The position numbers and the translations under genes were made by a program. Positions 1 through 9,118 of a DNA stretch of 64,000 bases are shown in pieces. The stretch comes from Pseudomonadota bacterium (GTDB lineage Bacteria; Pseudomonadota; Gammaproteobacteria; Burkholderiales; Casimicrobiaceae): positions 38,255-102,254 of the forward strand of contig JAFEDG010000147.1 of assembly GCA_018241745.1 (NCBI GenBank). The letters run 5' to 3'. The notes under the pieces are model-generated. The model searched no databases. It was not told the origin of the DNA and saw only the letters and a program-made list of their open reading frames with translations. The number at the start of each line of letters is the position of its first letter. Positions within the stretch are counted from its first letter, which is position 1.

Positions 1-322
1 GATCGCTCTCGACCGGCTTCAGCAGGTAGTCCACGGCGCCGGCGGCGAACGCGTTCACCGCATACTGGTCGTACGCGGTGATGAAGACGACGTGGCAGTC
101 GCTGCCGATCGCCGCCGCGACGTCCAGCCCGTTGCGACCGGGCATCCGCACGTCCAGGAAGGCGACCTGCGGCTCGTGCGCGTCGAACAGCGCCAGCGCC
201 TCGTCGCCGTCCGCGGCCTCGGCGACGATCGTGAGCTCGGGCCACACCTCGGCGAGCTTTTCGCGCAGCCGCTCGCGCATCAGCGGTTCGTCTTCGGCGA
301 TCAGGGCGGTCGGTGCGTTCAT
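1..322 (-). CDS. LytTR-type response regulator (N-terminal receiver part, cut by window edge)
   Basis: This is the start of a two-component response regulator; only about 107 residues are inside the window. The N-terminus carries the acidic pair at E10-D11, the phosphoacceptor aspartate at D57 (motif FLDVRMPG), a conserved T/A-rich strand (VFITAY) and the lysine of the LLKPVE motif at the window edge, which together define a CheY-like receiver. The ATG overlaps the stop of the upstream sensor kinase by 4 bases (ATGA), so kinase and regulator form one operon. Partners of LytS-type kinases normally have a C-terminal LytTR DNA-binding domain; that domain is outside the window, so the subfamily is inferred from the partner. 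Confidence 0.85.
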   Translation of the reverse strand, partial: MNAPTALIAEDEPLMRERLREKLAEVWPELTIVAEAADGDEALALFDAHEPQVAFLDVRMPGRNGLDVAAAIGSDCHVVFITAYDQYAVNAFAAGAVDYLLKPVESD

Positions 323-1503
323 GGCAGCGCTTCGGCAGGTTGGGACGGCGGGGTCGCGGGCAGCTTGCGCGGCAATACGATCTCGGCGACGAAGCCGCGC
401 GGGTCATTGGCGGACAGCTCGAGGCGCCCACGTCCTGGATAGAGCAGCGCAAGGCGTTCGCGGATGTTCGCGAGGCCGATGCCCTGGCCCGGCATGCCCC
501 CGCCGAGTCCCGCGCCGGTGTCGGCGACGCCGACGACAAGGTCGCCGCCGGCGGCGCGCGCCCGCACGGTAACGTCACCGCCGCGGCTCGAAGGCTCGAT
601 GCCGTGCTTGATCGCGTTCTCGACGAGCGTGATCAGCATCCCGGGTGGCAGTGCCTCGTCGGCCAGCGCCGGCGGTACGTCGATCCGGTACGTGAGGCGC
701 CGGCCGAGCCGCGTCTGCATGATCGACAGGTACGCATCGGCCAGCGCCGCGTCGGCGCCGACGGTGGTCGCCTCGTCGCGCAGCGACGGCGTGGCCGCGC
801 GCAGGAAGCGGATCAGGTCGGCGATCAGCCTCGCTGCATCCGGCGCGCATTTCTCGGCGAGCTGCTGCGCGCTGCCCAGCGTGTTGAACAGGAAGTGCGG
901 CTCGATCTGGAGCTGCAGCAGCTTGAGCTTGGATTCGGCGAGCTGGCGCGACAGGTCGCTCTGCCGCGCTTCCGCCTCGAGGTGCTTGGTGAGCGCCGCG
1001 TATTCGCGATTGCGCAGCAGCGCGATCAGCGCGACGAGCAGCGCATACAGGAAGCCGAACACGAGGCCCGCGGTGACCACGTGGCGCAGCGTCGAGCTGT
1101 CGTACAGCCAGGCGAGCGGATCACCGCCCTTCAGGAGACCGACGATACCGGCGCCGACGAACGCACCGACCAGGGCGAGCAGCGGACCCGCGACGACGTA
1201 GCGGAAGATCTTGCCCTGGAACTTCCGGTAGCCGAACCAGGCCGACATGCCGGCCCACACGAGCGTCAGCACGACGCTGTTGAACAGCAGCACCGCCTCG
1301 AGGAACGACATGTTCCAGGGCATCGAGCCCGCGCCGAATGCGAGCAGCGTGGTGACGGCGATGACCGCGACCAGCCAGCGCCAGCCGCCGCCATAGAACC
1401 AGCGGTCGAACGACTGCACGTCGCGGCGCTCGATCTCGGTGAGCGAGCCCAGCACGCGCTCGGAGAACGCGGCGTAGCGGGATTTGAGTGCCGAGAAAGC
1501 CAT
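319..1503 (-). CDS. LytS/YehU-family sensor histidine kinase
   Basis: This 394-residue membrane histidine kinase phosphorylates the adjacent response regulator. The N-terminal half has about four hydrophobic segments. A short linker is followed by the His_kinase domain with the phosphoacceptor histidine in PHFLFNTLG near residue 200, typical of the LytS/AlgZ branch rather than of HisKA kinases. The ATPase part shows the N-box LVENAIKHG and the G-boxes DTGAGLGG and GIGLANIRERL. An alternative ATG three codons upstream at 1512 is possible; neither start has a strong ribosome-binding site. The open frame continues further upstream but that part lacks kinase-like sequence. The signal sensed cannot be told from sequence. 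Confidence 0.9.
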   Translation of the reverse strand: MAFSALKSRYAAFSERVLGSLTEIERRDVQSFDRWFYGGGWRWLVAVIAVTTLLAFGAGSMPWNMSFLEAVLLFNSVVLTLVWAGMSAWFGYRKFQGKIFRYVVAGPLLALVGAFVGAGIVGLLKGGDPLAWLYDSSTLRHVVTAGLVFGFLYALLVALIALLRNREYAALTKHLEAEARQSDLSRQLAESKLKLLQLQIEPHFLFNTLGSAQQLAEKCAPDAARLIADLIRFLRAATPSLRDEATTVGADAALADAYLSIMQTRLGRRLTYRIDVPPALADEALPPGMLITLVENAIKHGIEPSSRGGDVTVRARAAGGDLVVGVADTGAGLGGGMPGQGIGLANIRERLALLYPGRGRLELSANDPRGFVAEIVLPRKLPATPPSQPAEALP

Positions 1504-1612
1504 GCCGCGCATTCTAGAGAGGCGGCCGGCAGCGGGGGAGCCCGCGCGTTGACCGGTCACGACCGGTGCGGACGGACGACGACCGGCAGCGACGAACGGC
1601 GCCGGGGTCGGG

Positions 1613-2428
1613 TCAGAGGCCGCGCGCGATCCGCGCGTAGGCGGAATGATTGTGGATCGACTCGAAGTTTTCGGCCTCGACGGCAAACGCCGCGACCCGC
1701 GGCTCGGCCGCGAGCCGGCCCGCGACGCCGCGCACCAGGTCCTCGACGAAGCGCGGATGGTCGTACGCGTACTCGGTGATGTACTTCTCGTCGGCACGCT
1801 TCAGGAGGCCGTACAGCTCGGCGGAGGCCTCCTCCTCGGCGAAGCGCAGCAGCTCGGCCAGCGCAATCGGCGCATGCGTGCGCACCGTCAGCGTGATCAG
1901 CGAGCGCTGGTTGTGCGCGCCGTAGTCGCTGATCTCCTTCGAGCACGGGCACAGCGACATGACCGGCACCGCGACGCGCAGCGTCTCGGTGTAACGGCCG
2001 TCGGCGAGTTCGCCCTTCAGCGTCACGTCATAGTCGAGCAGGCTCGCGACGCCGGACACCGGCGCCGTCTTGCGCACGAAGAACGGGAACTGGAGCTCGA
2101 TGCTGCCGGCGGGCGCGCCCAGCCGCGCGACCATCTCGTCGACGAGCGTCCGGAAATTGACCACGGTCAGCGGCGTCGAGGCAGCCGCGCGCTCCTCGAC
2201 GAGCGCCACGAGCCGCGACATGTGCGTGCCCTTCTGCTCGGCCGGCAGCGCGACGTACAGGCTGCACTGCGCCACCGTCGGTTGCGGCCGGGCGCCGCCG
2301 TCGGCGAACAGCAGCGGATGCTTGAGTCCGCGGATCCCCACCTGGTCGATGGCGAGATGGCGATCGTCGTGCTCCGACTGCACGTCGGGGATCGGGATCA
2401 GGCGGGAGCTGTGTTCAGGGCGGTTCAT
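1613..2428 (-). CDS. folE2: GTP cyclohydrolase FolE2 (type IB)
   Basis: It converts GTP to 7,8-dihydroneopterin triphosphate, the first step of tetrahydrofolate synthesis (the product can also feed queuosine). The 271-residue length fits the COG1469 family. The metal and catalytic cysteine region reads SLCPCSKEISDYGAHNQRS in the middle of the protein, and the C-terminal FESIHNHSAYA motif is also characteristic. It is the last gene of the xseB-ispA-dxs-folE2 run, 45 bases after dxs. FolE2 enzymes can use metals other than zinc and are often kept as a zinc-limitation backup for FolE. Whether a folE exists elsewhere is not visible. No zinc-regulator site was noticed in front of it. Confidence 0.95.
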   Translation of the reverse strand: MNRPEHSSRLIPIPDVQSEHDDRHLAIDQVGIRGLKHPLLFADGGARPQPTVAQCSLYVALPAEQKGTHMSRLVALVEERAAASTPLTVVNFRTLVDEMVARLGAPAGSIELQFPFFVRKTAPVSGVASLLDYDVTLKGELADGRYTETLRVAVPVMSLCPCSKEISDYGAHNQRSLITLTVRTHAPIALAELLRFAEEEASAELYGLLKRADEKYITEYAYDHPRFVEDLVRGVAGRLAAEPRVAAFAVEAENFESIHNHSAYARIARGL

Positions 2429-2473
2429 GGCGGTTGCGGTCGTTTGAAGACTAGCACGGAGGTGCGCAAGGCC

Positions 2474-4387
2474 TCACGCAGCGCCCTGGTCGCGGCGCGC
2501 GGCTGCGAGCGTCACCACCTGGCCCGGGTCCGCGTGGGAGGCGCGCTCGATGGCGGCGACGATACCCGCCGCATCGAGTCCGGCTTCCGCGAGCAGGCCC
2601 GCCGGGTCGCCATGGTCGATGAACGCGTCGGGCAGCCCGAGGTGCACGAGCGGGACCTCGATGCCGTGCGCGGCCAGGCATTCGGCAACGGCGCTGCCTG
2701 CACCGCCGGCAACGACGTTCTCCTCGACCGTCACGAGCCGCCGGTGCGTGCGCGCGAGCTCGAGCACGAGCGCCTCGTCCAGAGGCTTCACGAAGCGCAT
2801 GTTCGCGACCGTCGCGTCGAGCGTCTCGCCGGCCGCAAGCGCCGCCGCGAGCGGCGCGCCGAACGCGAGGATGGCGACGCGCGGCTTGCCCTGCGCCGCG
2901 CGCCGGATCTCGCCCTTGCCGACCGGCAGCGCCTTGCGCTCGGCGGCGAGCGCGACGCCGGGGCCGGCCCCGCGCGGATAGCGGACGGCCGCCGGCGTGC
3001 CGAGCTCGAACGCCGTCGTCAGCATCTGCCGGCATTCGTTCTCGTCGGACGGGGCCATCACCGTCATGTTGGGGATGCACCGCAGGTATGAAAGGTCGAA
3101 CGCACCGAGGTGCGTTGCGCCGTCGGCGCCGACGATGCCCGCGCGGTCGATCGCGAACGTGACGGGCAGATGCTGCAGCGCGACGTCGTGGATCAGCTGG
3201 TCGTATGCGCGCTGCAGGAACGTCGAGTAGATGGCGACGACCGGCAGCATGCCTTCGCAGGCGAGGCCCGCGGCGAACGTCACCGCGTGCTGCTCGGCGA
3301 TGCCGACGTCGAAGTAGCGGCCGGGGAATTGCTGCGAGAAGCGCACCATGCCCGAGCCTTCGCGCATCGCCGGCGTGATGCCGACGAGCCGCGGATCGGC
3401 GCGCGCCGTGTCGCACAGCCAATCGCCAAACACGTCGGAATACGTCGGCCGCGCAGCAGGCTTGGGCGCGTAGCCCACCTGCGGGTCGAACCTGGACACG
3501 CCGTGATAGAGGATCGGATCCGCCTCGGCGCGGCCATAGCCCTGCCCCTTGCGCGTGACGACGTGCAGGAACTGCGGGCCCTTCAGCGCGCGCACGTTCT
3601 GCAGCGTGCGCACCAGCACGTCGAGGTCGTGGCCGTCGATCGGCCCGATGTAGTTGAACCCGAATTCCTCGAACAGCGTGCCGGGCAGCACCATGCCCTT
3701 GAAGTGCTCCTCGGCGCGCTTCGCGAGCTCGCGTACCGGCGGCAGCCTGGACAGCATCTCCTTGCCACCGCGCCGCACGGTGTTGTAGAAGCGCGACGCA
3801 AGCACCTTGGCGAGGTGCTGGTTGAACGCGCCCACCGGCTCGCTGATCGACATGTCGTTGTCGTTCAGCACGACGAGCAGGTTGGCGTCCGCCGTGCCCG
3901 CGTTGTTGAGCGCCTCGAACGCCATGCCCGCGCTCATCGCGCCATCGCCGATCACCGCGACGACGTGGCGCTCGGCGTGCTGCAGACGCGCGGCCACCGC
4001 CATGCCGAGCGCCGCGGAGATCGACGTCGACGAATGCGCGGTGCCGAACGTGTCGAACTCGCTTTCACTGCGCCGGGGAAAGCCGGACGGTCCGCCGCGC
4101 ATCCGCAGCTTGTCCATCGCCGCGCGCCGGCCCGTCAGGATCTTGTGCGCGTACGTCTGGTGGCCCACGTCCCAGACGATGCGATCGCGTGGCGTGTCGT
4201 AGACGTAATGCAGCGCGAGCGTGAGCTCGATCGTGCCGAGGTTGGACGACAGGTGGCCGCCCGTCATCGCCACCGACGACAGCACGAACTGGCGAAGCTC
4301 GCGCGCGAGCGTCGGCAGCTCGGCGCGCGGCAGCGCGCGCAACGCGGCGGGGTCGGCGATGCGGTCGAGCAGCGGCGTGGAGGACAT
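2474..4387 (-). CDS. dxs: 1-deoxy-D-xylulose-5-phosphate synthase
   Basis: Dxs condenses pyruvate and glyceraldehyde 3-phosphate with loss of CO2, the first step of the MEP isoprenoid pathway; it uses thiamine diphosphate. The 637 residues are full family length. Visible signatures are the substrate-side histidine motif [11 protein letters not shown], the thiamine-binding [18 protein letters not shown] segment, the pyrimidine-domain motif [15 protein letters not shown], and [19 protein letters not shown]. It follows ispA by 17 bases, so the first MEP enzyme and the farnesyl diphosphate synthase are probably co-transcribed, a common arrangement in proteobacteria. Nothing unusual is seen in the reading frame. 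Confidence 0.98.
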   Translation of the reverse strand: MSSTPLLDRIADPAALRALPRAELPTLARELRQFVLSSVAMTGGHLSSNLGTIELTLALHYVYDTPRDRIVWDVGHQTYAHKILTGRRAAMDKLRMRGGPSGFPRRSESEFDTFGTAHSSTSISAALGMAVAARLQHAERHVVAVIGDGAMSAGMAFEALNNAGTADANLLVVLNDNDMSISEPVGAFNQHLAKVLASRFYNTVRRGGKEMLSRLPPVRELAKRAEEHFKGMVLPGTLFEEFGFNYIGPIDGHDLDVLVRTLQNVRALKGPQFLHVVTRKGQGYGRAEADPILYHGVSRFDPQVGYAPKPAARPTYSDVFGDWLCDTARADPRLVGITPAMREGSGMVRFSQQFPGRYFDVGIAEQHAVTFAAGLACEGMLPVVAIYSTFLQRAYDQLIHDVALQHLPVTFAIDRAGIVGADGATHLGAFDLSYLRCIPNMTVMAPSDENECRQMLTTAFELGTPAAVRYPRGAGPGVALAAERKALPVGKGEIRRAAQGKPRVAILAFGAPLAAALAAGETLDATVANMRFVKPLDEALVLELARTHRRLVTVEENVVAGGAGSAVAECLAAHGIEVPLVHLGLPDAFIDHGDPAGLLAEAGLDAAGIVAAIERASHADPGQVVTLAAARRDQGAA

Positions 4388-4404
4388 CGTGGCGGCGCCG
4401 CGCG

Positions 4405-5292
4405 TCAGTGCGAGCGGCGCGTGATCCAGTCGGCGAGTTCGCCGAGCCGCGCGCCTGCCGCGCCCAGCGGCGCCAGCGCGGCATGCGCATCGAGGCGCAG
4501 CGCCTCCGCGTGCGCGCGCGCCGCGGCGAGGCCCATCAGCGTGACGAACGTCGGCTTGCCCTGCGCCGCATCCTTGCCCGCCGTCTTCCCCAGCGACTCG
4601 GCAGTGCCTTCGACGTCCAGCACGTCATCGACCACCTGGAACGCGAGGCCTGCCGCGGCCGCATAGCCGGCCAGCGCGCGCTCGACGTCCACGGCCAACG
4701 CGCCCCTCGACAACGCGCCGAGGCGCACCGCCGCATCGATCAGCGCACCCGTCTTCAGCCGGTGCATCGTCGTGAGTTCGCCGAGCGCCAGGCTGGAACC
4801 CGTCACCGCGAGGTCGATCGCCTGGCCGCCCGCCATGCCGTGCGAGCCGGCGGCATCCGCGAGCAACAGGCAGGCGCGGCCGGGGTCGGGCATCCCGCTC
4901 CCGGCGAGCACGCCGAACGCGAGCGCCTGCAGCGCGTCGCCGGCCAGCAGGGCCATGGCCTCGCCGAACGCGACGTGCGTCGTCGGGCGGCCGCGCCGCA
5001 GCACGTCGTCATCCATGCACGGCAGGTCGTCGTGGACCAGCGAATACGCGTGGATCAGCTCGACGGCCGCCGCGGGCGCATCGACGACGTCCGGGTCCGC
5101 GCCGACGCATTCGCCGGCCGCGTAGGCGAGCAGCGGACGCATCCGCTTGCCGCCGCCGAGCGCTGCGTAGCGCATCGCGTCGGCCAGCGGACCGGCGGCC
5201 AGCGCCTCCGTCCCGAGCATCCGCCCGAGCACGCTCTCGATCCGCTGCTGGCGCTCCGACGCCCAGACGGCGAACTCGACGTCAGGCCGCAT
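4405..5292 (-). CDS. ispA: Farnesyl (geranyl) diphosphate synthase
   Basis: This short-chain prenyltransferase elongates dimethylallyl diphosphate with isopentenyl diphosphate to the C15 product used for quinones, undecaprenol and hopanoids. From the chosen ATG the protein is 295 residues, the usual size. The first aspartate-rich motif is DDLPCMDDD at residues 88-96 and the second is FQVVDDVLD near residue 220; the GGGKRMRP motif near residue 47 binds diphosphate. The insertion of two residues inside the first motif is typical of bacterial farnesyl synthases. The start overlaps the end of xseB by 11 bases. Upstream in-frame codons lie inside xseB and look non-coding in this frame. Confidence 0.96.
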   Translation of the reverse strand: MRPDVEFAVWASERQQRIESVLGRMLGTEALAAGPLADAMRYAALGGGKRMRPLLAYAAGECVGADPDVVDAPAAAVELIHAYSLVHDDLPCMDDDVLRRGRPTTHVAFGEAMALLAGDALQALAFGVLAGSGMPDPGRACLLLADAAGSHGMAGGQAIDLAVTGSSLALGELTTMHRLKTGALIDAAVRLGALSRGALAVDVERALAGYAAAAGLAFQVVDDVLDVEGTAESLGKTAGKDAAQGKPTFVTLMGLAAARAHAEALRLDAHAALAPLGAAGARLGELADWITRRSH

Positions 5293-5524
5293 CGTCGTCC
5301 GCCTTGAAATTGCGCAGGACACCCTTGTCGAGCACCTGGATCTCCTGCTCGGCAGCCTTGAGCACGCCCTGGCAGTATTGGAGCAGCTCGGCGCCCCGCT
5401 TGTAGGCCGCCAGCGATTCCTTGAGCGGCAGCGTGCCACCTTCCATCGTCTCGACGATGGATTCGAGCTCGGCGAGGGCCGCCTCGAAACTCGGCGGCGG
5501 CGCGGATGCAGCGGTTTCGGCCAT
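5282..5524 (-). CDS. xseB: Exodeoxyribonuclease VII small subunit
   Basis: XseB is the small helical subunit that coats the large subunit XseA in the single-strand nuclease ExoVII. The 80-residue product shows the family signature SFEAALAELESIVETMEGG followed by LKESLAAYKRGAELLQYC and a basic/acidic tail. The start MAETAAS was chosen over an ATG 13 codons upstream because homologues begin near this point. It is the first gene of the xseB-ispA-dxs-folE2 operon, the classical arrangement. xseA is not in the window. Confidence 0.93.
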   Translation of the reverse strand: MAETAASAPPPSFEAALAELESIVETMEGGTLPLKESLAAYKRGAELLQYCQGVLKAAEQEIQVLDKGVLRNFKADDDAA

Positions 5525-5579
5525 GGCGTGGATAGCGCGGAAAGCCAGCGGATGCGCCGGCATTCGATGGTCTAAGGTC

Positions 5580-5609
5580 TTGACCTATCGAGTAAAAGCG
5601 CCATATACT
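5580..5609 (+). promoter_or_regulatory. Sigma70-type promoter upstream of the Rieske oxygenase
   Basis: TTGACC (5580-5585) and TATACT (5604-5609) are separated by 18 bases, a near-consensus housekeeping promoter pointing right. It would give a leader of about 255 bases before the oxygenase start at 5872, unusually long. Confidence 0.55.
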
Positions 5610-5770
5610 ACCACGTTGACGATGCAGCCGAAACCCGCCGGGGCGCCCATTCACGGCCCCTTCGAGCGACAGCGGCTGACTTAGCAAAGCGGTCCGGAGC
5701 AGGCTCCCCCGTCCGAAGTCGCGCCATCCCGATCCGGGATGCCCGGCTGTCGCCGCCGGAGTCCGCCACC

Positions 5771-5799
5771 GGGTTGTTGGGTTGGGTTGGGCCGTTGGG
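5771..5799 (+). other. Putative G-quadruplex motif in the 5' leader
   Basis: Five GGG tracts lie at 5771-5773, 5779-5781, 5784-5786, 5789-5791 and 5797-5799, separated by loops of 5, 2, 2 and 5 bases. This satisfies the usual G3 quadruplex pattern on the non-template strand, so the transcribed RNA would carry it about 73 bases upstream of the oxygenase start codon. Folding and function are inference. Confidence 0.5.
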
Positions 5800-5871
5800 T
5801 CGGCGCCCCTCTTTCCACGCTCCTCGACGAGCCGTGGGCCGGGACGCCTGCCGGAAAGGAAAGGCTGGCAC

Positions 5872-6981
5872 ATGTCGGATCTCGCGACCGCGACGCATCT
5901 CGCCGAGACGGCGTCGCAATTCCCTGTCGACTGGTACTGCGATCCGCGGGTGTTCAACGCGGAGATGAAGACGCTGTTCGCCCGTGCGCCGCGCTACGTC
6001 GGCCACGAGCTGATGGTCCCGGAGACCGGCGACTACCGCGTGCTCGCCGCGCGGGACAACGCGCAAGCGCTGGTGCGCAACGCCGGCGGCATCGAGCTGC
6101 TGTCGAACATCTGCCGTCACCGCCAGGCGATCATGCTGACGGGTGCCGGCAACGCGCAGAACATCGTGTGCCCGCTGCACCGGTGGACGTACGACCTCAA
6201 GGGCCAGCTGCTCGGCGCCCCCCATTTCTCGCCGCAGCCGTGCACGAGCCTCGCGCGCACGCCGTTGACGCGCTGGAACGGCCTCTTGTTCGACGGCCCG
6301 CGCGACCCGTCGCGCGACCTCGCGGGCCTCGACCTCGCGCGCCTCGACTTCTCCGGCTACCGTTTTCATCACGCCGACGTCCACGAGTGCAACTACAACT
6401 GGAAGACGTTCATCGAGGTCTACCTCGAGGACTACCACGTCGGGCCCTTCCATCCCGGCCTCGGCCAGTTCGTCACGTGCGACGACCTCGCGTGGCAGTT
6501 CACCGACTGGGCGAGCGTACAGACCGTCGGCATCAACAACGGCCTCGCCAAGCCGGGCAGCCGCACGTACGAGCGCTGGCATCGCGCCGTGCTCGACTAC
6601 TACCGCGGCGAAGTACCGCCGCAGGGCGCGATCTGGCTCACGTACTACCCGGGCGTGATGGTCGAGTGGTACCCGCACGTGCTGGTCGTCAGCACGCTGG
6701 TGCCACGCGCCGTCGACCGTACGACGAACATCGTCGAGTTCTACTATCCCGAGGACATCGCGCTGTTCGAGCCGGAGTTCGTCGACGCGGAGCGCGCGGC
6801 GTACATGGAGACCTGCGTCGAGGACGACGAGATCGCCGAGCGGATGGACGCGGGGCGCCGCGCGCTGTACGCGCAAGGCCGCAACGAGATCGGGCCGTAC
6901 CAGTCGCCGATGGAGGACGGGATGAAGCACTTCCACGAGTTCTATCGCGCACACATGGCCGACGCGCTGGCGCGGATCTGA
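5872..6981 (+). CDS. Rieske non-heme iron oxygenase, alpha-subunit type
   Basis: This 369-residue protein belongs to the aromatic ring-hydroxylating oxygenase alpha-subunit family, which activates O2 at a mononuclear iron with electrons from a Rieske cluster. The Rieske ligands are C81, H83, C100 and H103 (CRH ... CPLH). The catalytic domain shows the motif EDYHVGPFHPG with H189 and H194 as probable iron ligands. The start was chosen at ATG 5872 because of the purine-rich GGAAAGGAAAGG just upstream and because the domain begins soon after. No small subunit, ferredoxin or reductase lies next to it, so the substrate is unknown. It diverges from the isoprenoid/folate operon. Choline- or carnitine-type and hydrocarbon-type oxygenases are both possible. 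Confidence 0.88.
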   Translation: MSDLATATHLAETASQFPVDWYCDPRVFNAEMKTLFARAPRYVGHELMVPETGDYRVLAARDNAQALVRNAGGIELLSNICRHRQAIMLTGAGNAQNIVCPLHRWTYDLKGQLLGAPHFSPQPCTSLARTPLTRWNGLLFDGPRDPSRDLAGLDLARLDFSGYRFHHADVHECNYNWKTFIEVYLEDYHVGPFHPGLGQFVTCDDLAWQFTDWASVQTVGINNGLAKPGSRTYERWHRAVLDYYRGEVPPQGAIWLTYYPGVMVEWYPHVLVVSTLVPRAVDRTTNIVEFYYPEDIALFEPEFVDAERAAYMETCVEDDEIAERMDAGRRALYAQGRNEIGPYQSPMEDGMKHFHEFYRAHMADALARI

Positions 6982-7018
6982 CCGGCGCGCCGCGCGCACG
7001 CACCCGGCGCCCGCCGCG

Positions 7019-8038
7019 ATGACGATCGCCGCCTGGCAGCGCGAGCTGTTCACGCTCGGATCCGCGCGCTTCCGGGCGCCGGTCGCGTTGCGCTTCGGCG
7101 TCGCCGTGGGCCTGCCGCTCGCGGCGGGCCTGGCTCTTGGGGCGCCGGGCGCCGGCGTAATCGCGGCGTTCGCCGCGCTGCTGACGACGATCTGCGATGT
7201 CGGCGACACGCATCGCGCGCGCTTCGTGACGATGACCTGCGGTGCGCTCGGCATCGTTGCGGGCGGCGTGCTCGGCGCGCATTTCGGCGACCACCCGTAC
7301 GCGCACGAGTCGCTGGTCACCGCGGCGGCGCTGGCCGTGGGCCTGCTTTCCGGACCGCACCCGGCGCTGTCGGTGGTCGCGCGCTTCTTCGCGCTCGCGG
7401 TCGTCGTCGGCGCCGGCGTCGAGTGGCACTCGACAGCCTTCTTCTTCGCCGGCGTCGGCGGCGTCGCGTCCGCGCTGCTCGTCACCGCGCTCACGTGGGC
7501 GCTGCTGCCGCGCGACCGCACGAACCCCGTCGACTGGCGCACGCGGATCGACACCGCGTTTGCGTTCGACCGGCCGGACATCCGCTATGCGCTCGCGCTG
7601 ACGGTCGCCGCGGCCGCCGCGCTGTTCGCAGCCAACCTGCTCGCGCTGCACAAACCCTACTGGGCCGCGGTGACGGTGCTGATGGTGATGCGCCGCGAAG
7701 GCACCGAAAGCCTGCGGCTGACGCTGCACTATGCGGTCGGGACACTGCTCGGTCTCGTGGCCGCCGCGGCCTGCGTGGCGCTCGCACCCGCGACACCGGC
7801 GCTCGCCGCGATCGCCATCGCGACTGCGGCGGTCACGCGCATTGCGCTCGCCATCAACCCGTCGCTCGGCTTCGCCTCGTTCACGATCTTCGTGTTGCTG
7901 CTGCTCGAGGTGGGGATGCCGCACACGGGCTTCTCGTGGGTGCTGTGGTCGACACGCGCGTACGACGTCGCCGTCGGGTGCGCGCTCGCGATCCTTGGCA
8001 CGCTGGCCGCGCGCCGCACGGCCCCGACCACCCTTTAG
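7019..8038 (+). CDS. FUSC-family inner-membrane protein
   Basis: This 339-residue protein has about ten hydrophobic segments in two blocks, with a short soluble connector around PRDRTNPVDWRTRIDTAF. The second block contains KPYWAAVTVLMVMRREG followed by a GT..G motif (residues roughly 218-250), which is the signature of the FUSC/YccC/aromatic-acid exporter group. Those proteins are linked to export of aromatic acids or toxic weak acids, but this one is shorter than the classical members and lacks the large cytosolic domain. It starts 37 bases after the Rieske oxygenase and may be co-transcribed with it, which would fit export or tolerance of an aromatic compound; that link is inference. Confidence 0.75.
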   Translation: MTIAAWQRELFTLGSARFRAPVALRFGVAVGLPLAAGLALGAPGAGVIAAFAALLTTICDVGDTHRARFVTMTCGALGIVAGGVLGAHFGDHPYAHESLVTAAALAVGLLSGPHPALSVVARFFALAVVVGAGVEWHSTAFFFAGVGGVASALLVTALTWALLPRDRTNPVDWRTRIDTAFAFDRPDIRYALALTVAAAAALFAANLLALHKPYWAAVTVLMVMRREGTESLRLTLHYAVGTLLGLVAAAACVALAPATPALAAIAIATAAVTRIALAINPSLGFASFTIFVLLLLEVGMPHTGFSWVLWSTRAYDVAVGCALAILGTLAARRTAPTTL

Positions 8039-8047
8039 AATGACGGC

Positions 8048-8896
8048 ATGCACTCGACCCTGATCGACACCGCAACCCTCGCCGCGCACCTCGACGACCC
8101 GACGTTCATCGTCGTCGACGTCCGCCACGACCTCGGGCAACCCGATTCGTGGGGGCCCGCGCAATACGCCGCCGGCCACGTCCCGGGCGCCCAGTTCGCG
8201 AGCATCGACGCCGACCTGTCAGCCCCCAAGACTGGACGCAACGGCCGCCATCCGCTGCCGGCGCCCGACGTCGCCGCGACGCTGTTCGGACGCATGGGCA
8301 TCGGCCCGGGCACGCAGGTCGTCGCGTACGACCAGGGCCAGGGCATGTTCGCGTCGCGGCTGTGGTGGATGCTGCGCTGGCTCGGCCACGACGCGGCGGC
8401 GGTGCTCGACGGCGGCTTCGCCAAATGGACGGCCGAAGGGCGCGCGATCGACACCGCCCGCCCGGCGCCGCGGGCAACGGGGTTCGTCGCCCGTACGCCA
8501 TTGCCGACGGCCAGCGTACAGGACGTTCTCGACAGCCTCGCGTCGCGCTCGCGCTTCATCGTCGACGCGCGGGCGCCGGAGCGGTATCGCGGCGACGTCG
8601 AGCCGATCGACCCGGTGGCTGGCCATATTCCCGGCGCGCACAACTGGCCCTACGCGCGCAACGTCAACGCCGACGGCACGTTCCGTCCCGCGGCGGAATT
8701 GCGCTCGGCATTCTCCGAATTCCTGGGGCCCACGCCGACGGCGCGGGTCGTCCATCAATGCGGCAGCGGCGTGACCGCATGCCACAACGTGCTGGCGATG
8801 GCCCATGCCGGCTACCCGCTGACGACGCTCTATCCCGGCTCGTGGAGCGAATGGGTCGCGGACCCGTCGCGGCCCGTCGCGAAGGGCGCGGCCTAG
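8048..8896 (+). CDS. Thiosulfate/3-mercaptopyruvate sulfurtransferase
   Basis: This 282-residue protein is a tandem two-rhodanese-domain sulfurtransferase. The inactive N-terminal domain spans about residues 1-145 and the active C-terminal domain carries the catalytic cysteine C238 in HQCGSGVTACHN. The loop CGSGVT is the pattern of mercaptopyruvate sulfurtransferases (SseA type) rather than of rhodanese (CRxGxT), so transfer of sulfur from 3-mercaptopyruvate is more likely than from thiosulfate. The start ATG lies 9 bases after the stop of the FUSC gene, suggesting one transcription unit. The gene is complete with no odd features. Confidence 0.92.
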   Translation: MHSTLIDTATLAAHLDDPTFIVVDVRHDLGQPDSWGPAQYAAGHVPGAQFASIDADLSAPKTGRNGRHPLPAPDVAATLFGRMGIGPGTQVVAYDQGQGMFASRLWWMLRWLGHDAAAVLDGGFAKWTAEGRAIDTARPAPRATGFVARTPLPTASVQDVLDSLASRSRFIVDARAPERYRGDVEPIDPVAGHIPGAHNWPYARNVNADGTFRPAAELRSAFSEFLGPTPTARVVHQCGSGVTACHNVLAMAHAGYPLTTLYPGSWSEWVADPSRPVAKGAA

Positions 8897-9118
8897 CGAA
8901 GTCCCCCGCCCCCCCAGGGCAGCGACGGCGCACGCGCCGCGCGAATAATCGCCAGCGCGGCTGCCGACTGGTCACATCCATCGGCGCCAGAACCGTCTCA
9001 TCATTCCTCCAGCCGATTTCGTCGCATCCGCGTTGAAGCCGGCCGCAATCCGCACGTAATGTCTGCACAACACGCCGGGGGCACCATGCCGGCCGTGAAG
9101 CAGCACATACCGGAGAGA

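Larger units (their letters stand above)
5525..5871. other. Divergent intergenic region between xseB and the Rieske oxygenase gene
   Basis: This 347-base gap contains no convincing gene. It holds a good plus-strand promoter at its left end (5580-5609) and, in the predicted leader of the oxygenase mRNA, a run of five GGG tracts (5771-5799). A GC-rich segment at about 5700-5770 includes the small inverted repeat ATCCCGATCCGGGAT. The open frames that cross it lack recognisable protein sequence. Confidence 0.6.

Noticed and set aside
1553..1612. Repeated GACCGG units near the end of folE2
   Set aside because: Short imperfect repeats expected in very GC-rich DNA; no hairpin with a T tract.
5608..7581. 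Long minus-strand frame across the oxygenase and FUSC genes
   Set aside because: Antisense shadow; contains low-complexity Ala/Arg/Ser stretches only.
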